Of a stretch of 10,679 nucleotides of DNA, positions 7,228 to 10,679 are shown piece by piece (within the stretch, counting starts at the first letter, position 1; every line of letters starts with the position of its first letter). The translations under genes and the position numbers were made by a program. The notes beneath the pieces were generated by a model. The model was given only the letters and a program-made list of their open reading frames with translations, did no database searches and had not been told where the DNA came from. The DNA comes from an uncultured Prevotellaceae bacterium (GTDB taxonomy: Bacteria > Bacteroidota > Bacteroidia > Bacteroidales > Muribaculaceae), in assembly GCA_937892085.1 (NCBI GenBank), contig CALAVD010000146.1:1-10679 (forward strand), read 5' to 3'.

Positions 7228-7290
7228 GAATGGTGAATGGTGGGACGTGGAAGTTCATTCCACGTTTCACGTCTCACGCGCCTAAGGCGC
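7228..7290. repeat. Heptamer-like microrepeats and small inverted repeats just after gyrA
   Basis: On the plus strand GAATGGT occurs twice in tandem (7228-7241), and CACGTTT, CACGTCT, CACGCGC run in tandem (7261-7281). Between them lies an inverted repeat ACGTGGAA-GTTCA-TTCCACGT (7245-7265), and the gyrA stop codon sits inside GCGCC-TAA-GGCGC (7278-7290). The inverted repeats could act as a gyrA terminator, although no U-tract follows on the minus strand. The 7-base periodicity resembles short interspersed repeats rather than a regulatory site. Confidence 0.55.
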
Positions 7291-9870
7291 TGCTTCTTGG
7301 TCATAAGACTGAGAATCCTCGTTTTCGTTTAATTCATTAGTCTCATTTTCTACAATTTCATTATTTTGCTCGAAATTGAAGTCTTGTTGCAGACCTTCTC
7401 CTTCAGGAATATATTCCTCAATCTTTTCGGGGTCGGTGTCAACCTTGCAAACCGAGGCAATCTCGTCGTTCTTCTTCTCCAGGTTGATGAGCCTTACGCC
7501 TTGAGTGGCACGTCCCTGAACCCTCAAGTCTGACACTTTTAAGCGAATGGTGATGCCCGACTTGTTGATAATGACAATGTCATTGCTGTCGTTCACATTG
7601 CGTATTGCAATAAGCTTGCCAGTCTTTTCGGTGATGTTGATAGTCTTCACACCCTTCGCGCCACGGTTAGTGACACGGTAATCTTCGAGTTTGGAGCGCT
7701 TGCCCATTCCCTGCTCTGAGAGTACCAACACATCGTCTTGTGCTGTAGAGCGCATGCAAATCATGCCAACCACGGCATCGTCGCCACCATCAAGGGTCAT
7801 ACCCTTAACACCGGTTGCTGTGCGTCCCATAGCGCGGACCTTAGTCTCTGAGAAGCGGATGGCACGACCGTTGCGGTTGGCGAGTACAATCTCGCTATCA
7901 CCCTCGGTGAGCACGGCTCCAATAAGTTGGTCATCCTCTCGGATATTAAGCGCATTGACACCATTGAAGCGTGGGCGAGAGAATTCCGATAAGCGTGTTC
8001 GCTTAACGATACCATTCTTAGTGCCAAAGACAATATAATGATTTTGATTATATTCTGGGTCTTTGAGTTTGGTGGCACGAATGAAAGCATAGATGCGATT
8101 CTCGGGACCGATGTTCAGCACGTTCTGAATTGCACGGCCCTTAGAGTTCTTAGCCCCCTCGGGAATCTCAAACACGCGCAACCAGTAGCAACGACCCAAC
8201 GCAGTGAAGAACAACATATAGTTGTGGTTGGTTGCCTCATAGATGTATTCAATGAAGTCCTCATCGCGTGTTGCACTACCCTTCGCTCCCACTCCACCGC
8301 GGTTCTGTGTGCGATATTCGCTGAGTGGTGTGCGCTTGATGTAGCCATAGTGAGAGATTGTGATAATCATTGGGTCATCGGGATAGAAATCCTCGGCATT
8401 CATCTCCTCGGCAGAATATTCGATTTGGGTGCGGCGCTCGTCACCATATTTGTCGCGAACCTCAATTAGCTCTTCCTCAATAACCTTGCGGCACACATCA
8501 GGATTTGTCAATATTTCCTCAAGATGCTCGATTGTTTTCAACAACTCTTCCATCTCGGCATGAAGCTTGTCTTGCTCAAGGTTGGTGAGCTGGCGCAAAC
8601 GCATCTCAACGATGGCGCGAGTCTGAATGTCATCGAGGTTGAATCTCTCAGCCAAGCGCTGACGTGCCTCGTCGGTGTTCTTGCTGCTGCGAATGATGTG
8701 GATTACCTCATCAATATTGTCGCTGGCAATAATCAGTCCTTCAAGGATGTGGGCGCGCTCACGAGCCTTCTTCAGATCAAATTCGGTGCGACGAATCACC
8801 ACCTCATGGCGATGCTCGAGGAAGTAATAAATCATGTCTTTCAAAGTAACCGTCTGTGGACGGCCTTTGACAAGACACACGTTGTTGACGCTGAATGACG
8901 ACTGTAATTCAGTCATCTTGTAAAGCTTATTGAGCAGCACGTTAGCATTGAAGTCCTTCTTAACATCGATTACAATGCGCATGCCGTGACGGTCGGTCTC
9001 GTCATTGATATTGGAAATGCCATCGATGCGCTTGTCTTCAACAAGAGATGCGATGTTTTGAATCAACTCGCTCTTGTTGACATTATAAGGAATTTCGGTA
9101 ACAACAATCTTGTCACGACCATTGTCAGTTTCAATCTCGGCCTTTGAGCGAATGACGATGCGGCCCTTTCCTGTCTCAAAAGCATCCCTCACACCCTGAT
9201 AGCCGTGAATGATGCCGCCTGTTGGGAAGTCGGGGGCAATGATATACTTCATCAAGCCTTCGGTGTCGATGTCGGGGTCTTCGAGCATTGCTAAGCATGC
9301 GTTGATCGACTCAGTGAGGTTGTGAGGCGCCATATTGGTCGCCATACCCACGGCGATACCCGAGCCGCCGTTCACCAGCAGGTTAGGGAAACGAGTGGGT
9401 AGCACTTCGGGCTCATCTATGGTGTTGTCGAAGTTTGGCACAAAGTTCACGGTGTCTTTGTCCATGTCGCGCATCATCTCCTCGCCCATCTTGCCTAAGC
9501 GGGCCTCGGTGTAACGCATAGCGGCAGGGCTGTCGCCGTCGATAGAGCCAAAGTTTCCTTGACCATCCACCAGCGGGTAACGCATAGCCCAGTCTTGAGC
9601 CAAGCGCACCATAGCTAAATAAACTGAAGAGTCGCCGTGTGGGTGGTATTTACCAAGCACGTCACCCACGATACGTGCCGATTTCTTGTAGGGGGCATTT
9701 GAGAAATTGCCCAGTTTTTCCATACCGAAAAGTACACGCCTGTGAACTGGCTTGAAGCCGTCACGCACATCGGGCAGTGCTCTCGAAACAATAACCGACA
9801 TTGAATAGTCAATGTAGCTGGTCTTCATTTCGTTTTCGATATTGATCTCAATAATTCGATCGTTGTCCAT
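7282..9870 (-). CDS. gyrA: DNA gyrase subunit A
   Basis: The 862-residue GyrA is the DNA-cleaving subunit of the A2B2 gyrase that introduces negative supercoils. The N-terminal breakage-reunion domain carries the quinolone-region sequence GKYHPHGDSSVYLAMVRLAQ (73-92) and the catalytic Tyr120 in AAMRYTEAR. The tower and coiled-coil region runs to about 490. The C-terminal beta-pinwheel (about 497-810) begins with a GyrA box, QNRGGVGAKG (522-531), which argues for GyrA over ParC; degenerate blade motifs recur at about 682-690, 735-741 and 786-792. Residues 811-862 are a strongly acidic tail (about 18 Asp/Glu, one Lys), like the regulatory tail of other GyrAs. Ser81 matches E. coli Ser83, but Leu85 replaces the acidic residue at E. 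coli position 87. The gene appears to have its own promoter near 9970; gyrB is not in the window. Confidence 0.98.
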   Translation of the reverse strand: MDNDRIIEINIENEMKTSYIDYSMSVIVSRALPDVRDGFKPVHRRVLFGMEKLGNFSNAPYKKSARIVGDVLGKYHPHGDSSVYLAMVRLAQDWAMRYPLVDGQGNFGSIDGDSPAAMRYTEARLGKMGEEMMRDMDKDTVNFVPNFDNTIDEPEVLPTRFPNLLVNGGSGIAVGMATNMAPHNLTESINACLAMLEDPDIDTEGLMKYIIAPDFPTGGIIHGYQGVRDAFETGKGRIVIRSKAEIETDNGRDKIVVTEIPYNVNKSELIQNIASLVEDKRIDGISNINDETDRHGMRIVIDVKKDFNANVLLNKLYKMTELQSSFSVNNVCLVKGRPQTVTLKDMIYYFLEHRHEVVIRRTEFDLKKARERAHILEGLIIASDNIDEVIHIIRSSKNTDEARQRLAERFNLDDIQTRAIVEMRLRQLTNLEQDKLHAEMEELLKTIEHLEEILTNPDVCRKVIEEELIEVRDKYGDERRTQIEYSAEEMNAEDFYPDDPMIITISHYGYIKRTPLSEYRTQNRGGVGAKGSATRDEDFIEYIYEATNHNYMLFFTALGRCYWLRVFEIPEGAKNSKGRAIQNVLNIGPENRIYAFIRATKLKDPEYNQNHYIVFGTKNGIVKRTRLSEFSRPRFNGVNALNIREDDQLIGAVLTEGDSEIVLANRNGRAIRFSETKVRAMGRTATGVKGMTLDGGDDAVVGMICMRSTAQDDVLVLSEQGMGKRSKLEDYRVTNRGAKGVKTINITEKTGKLIAIRNVNDSNDIVIINKSGITIRLKVSDLRVQGRATQGVRLINLEKKNDEIASVCKVDTDPEKIEEYIPEGEGLQQDFNFEQNNEIVENETNELNENEDSQSYDQEAAP

Positions 9871-9966
9871 CTCTAAATATTTAAAATTTTATCTGCGGCG
9901 AGCTGCAAATCCAGCGAAATGTTGCCTCAATCATCACAGTCACGCCTAATCATTAAAATTAACCCA

Positions 9967-9974
9967 CAAAGATA
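9967..9974 (-). promoter_or_regulatory. Probable -7 element of the gyrA promoter
   Basis: On the minus strand TATCTTTG (9974-9967) is an exact match to TAnnTTTG. The -33 position, 19 bases upstream, reads ATGG and does not match TTTG well, so only the -7 box is supported. It predicts a start near 9960 and an AT-rich untranslated leader of about 90 bases before the gyrA ATG at 9870. The upstream DNA (9975-10018) is very AT-rich with A/T tracts, which may act like an UP element or a curved, supercoiling-sensitive region. Confidence 0.55.
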
Positions 9975-10060
9975 GTATAAATTATTGAATTATCCATGTT
10001 TTTTTTTCAAAAAATAGCTGTCATTTTTCGAGTCTCCTGCATAATCCTGTGTTTAATGTT

Positions 10061-10275
10061 GATAGCTAACGAGCGTCGAAGGCGCTGAATGCTTCGAAGG
10101 AGCTATTTGTCAGTAACACCATGCAAGGAGGGTGTCGCAAAACTCCCAATCTGCAACAGCCTCCCCGGCATCTTCCCCGATGTTACTACCTTACACAGTC
10201 TTTTACAGGTGTGCCCATTTTTTCGTATGAAGGTGAAATGCATGAAAGCAAAAATCGCCGATTTGATTTTTGCAC
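10061..10275. other. Gene-free structured region upstream of gyrA; possible repeat element or small RNA
   Basis: The gap between gyrA and the TSCPD gene (9871-10351) has no convincing gene. From 10061 onward it is rich in nested inverted repeats: ATAGCT/AGCTAT (10062-10067/10101-10106) enclosing TCGAAG/CTTCGA (10076-10081/10092-10097); AGTAACA/TGTTACT (10112-10118/10181-10187) enclosing GGAG/CTCC (10127-10130/10143-10146) and TGCA/TGCA (10122-10125/10152-10155); and GCAAAAATC/GATTTTTGC (10248-10256/10265-10273). Base composition is more GC-rich than the flanking promoter DNA. Open frames exist on both strands, but each crosses hairpins or the neighbouring gene. A folded RNA or an interspersed repeat is the better reading; neither is proven, and no matching promoter was found. 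Confidence 0.45.
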
Positions 10276-10313
10276 AAAAAACTCTTGCGCCTGATGTGTC
10301 GCACAAGAGTTTT
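10276..10313. terminator. Terminator after the TSCPD gene
   Basis: Inverted repeat AAAACTCTTG (10278-10287) and CAAGAGTTTT (10304-10313), with two further G-C pairs inside after a bulge. On the minus strand the stem runs into TTTTTT (10281-10276), the form of an intrinsic terminator, 39 bases after the TSCPD stop. On the plus strand it ends in TTTT and could also stop a transcript from the structured region to its left. Confidence 0.8.
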
Positions 10314-10351
10314 ATCGTGGTAATCGCTTCTTGGTTTACAAGATTAGAACG

Positions 10352-10600
10352 TTATTGTGCCAAAGCTTCTTTGAGTGCCTTGGCGAGTTGGTCAGGACAT
10401 GATGTGAGCTTATAGCCGCATCTTATACCTTCGAGTTTGGAGATGGCATCATCGCAGGTCATGCCTTGTACAAGTCGCGAAATGCCTTGCAGGTTGCCGT
10501 GACATCCGCCGGTGAAAAGCACCTGTCTGATTACATTGTTCTCAATCTCAAAGTCAATTTGTTTAGAACAAGTTCCTGAAGTGTGATATGTGAACCTCAT
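10352..10600 (-). CDS. Stand-alone TSCPD-domain protein (TIGR03905 type)
   Basis: This is an 82-residue protein made of a single TSCPD domain. The namesake motif TSCPD is present at 66-70, and the domain's other signature, GGCHGNLQGI, is at 31-40. Five cysteines (11, 33, 49, 61, 68) suggest metal or redox chemistry. The same domain forms the C-terminal part of many adenosylcobalamin-dependent ribonucleotide reductases (NrdJ), where its cysteines are thought to aid active-site reduction or metal binding. Stand-alone copies are common in anaerobes and their role is not settled. No reductase gene is seen nearby. The ATG at 10600 gives the standard short length; no Shine-Dalgarno sequence and no clear promoter were found in the 79 bases upstream. 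It is cytoplasmic, with no signal peptide. Confidence 0.88.
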   Translation of the reverse strand: MRFTYHTSGTCSKQIDFEIENNVIRQVLFTGGCHGNLQGISRLVQGMTCDDAISKLEGIRCGYKLTSCPDQLAKALKEALAQ

Positions 10601-10679
10601 AATATTATTGATTATTGAAAGGTTTTTAGGTGGGTTCTATAAATTAACTTGAGATGTTTTTGATTTATTTTCGAGCAGA

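Noticed and set aside
8038..8898. Plus-strand frames of 143 and 124 codons opposite gyrA
   Set aside because: They are antisense to a highly conserved gene and have no recognisable domains; they are codon-bias shadows.
10103..10306. Minus-strand open frame of 67 codons in the same gap
   Set aside because: Its start lies inside the TSCPD terminator and the translation resembles no known family; it is likely a shadow of the structured region.
10089..10415. Plus-strand open frame of 108 codons upstream of gyrA
   Set aside because: It passes through two hairpins and a terminator and overlaps the TSCPD gene on the other strand. It is better explained by a structured or repeated element.
10601..10679. 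Cobalamin riboswitch or promoter upstream of the TSCPD gene, suggested by the NrdJ link
   Set aside because: Only 79 AT-rich bases are available; no B12-box and no TAnnTTTG box were found.

Overview
The window reads as chromosomal core-genome DNA from a Gram-negative member of Bacteroidota, most likely order Bacteroidales (Bacteroides/Prevotella/Muribaculaceae type). The evidence is a fused LpxC-FabZ in an lpxD-lpxC/fabZ-lpxA operon, a type I-beta DAHP synthase fused to a C-terminal chorismate mutase, a GyrA with a Bacteroidota-style GyrA box and acidic tail, near-absence of Shine-Dalgarno sequences, and promoter-like boxes of the Bacteroidota form (TTTG, about 19-21 bases, TAnnTTTG). The genus cannot be fixed from the sequence alone. 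No phage, IS element, CRISPR array, tRNA or rRNA was seen.

Left block, plus strand (1-4729): a 189-base leader carries two copies of a ~70-base direct repeat, the second ending in a good -7 box. It leads into the bifunctional aromatic-entry enzyme DAHP synthase/chorismate mutase (190-1290). After an AT-rich gap with a well-formed promoter (-33 at 1420, -7 at 1443) come lpxD, lpxC-fabZ and lpxA, spaced 14 and 12 bases apart. Together they encode three early acyl-transfer/deacetylation steps of lipid A synthesis plus the FabZ dehydratase that competes for the same hydroxyacyl-ACP pool. A 15-bp bidirectional terminator hairpin (4749-4782) closes the operon against the convergent minus-strand genes.

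Right block, all minus strand (4789-10600), read right to left: a small stand-alone TSCPD-domain protein (10600-10352), its terminator, a ~300-base gene-free but strongly structured stretch, the gyrA promoter, gyrA (9870-7282), a short intergenic region of heptamer-like repeats, and two tandem paralogous secreted TPR proteins (7138-6083 and 6000-4789) separated by a perfect 16-bp hairpin.

Most of the genes are housekeeping. The parts that deserve a second look are non-coding: the duplicated leader of the DAHP synthase gene, the structured region at about 10061-10315 (possible repeat family or small RNA), the hairpin between the TPR paralogs, and the heptamer repeats after gyrA. The TPR pair, with its conserved lysine-rich linker, is the least understood coding content. 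I did not find convincing evidence of a new multi-gene system.
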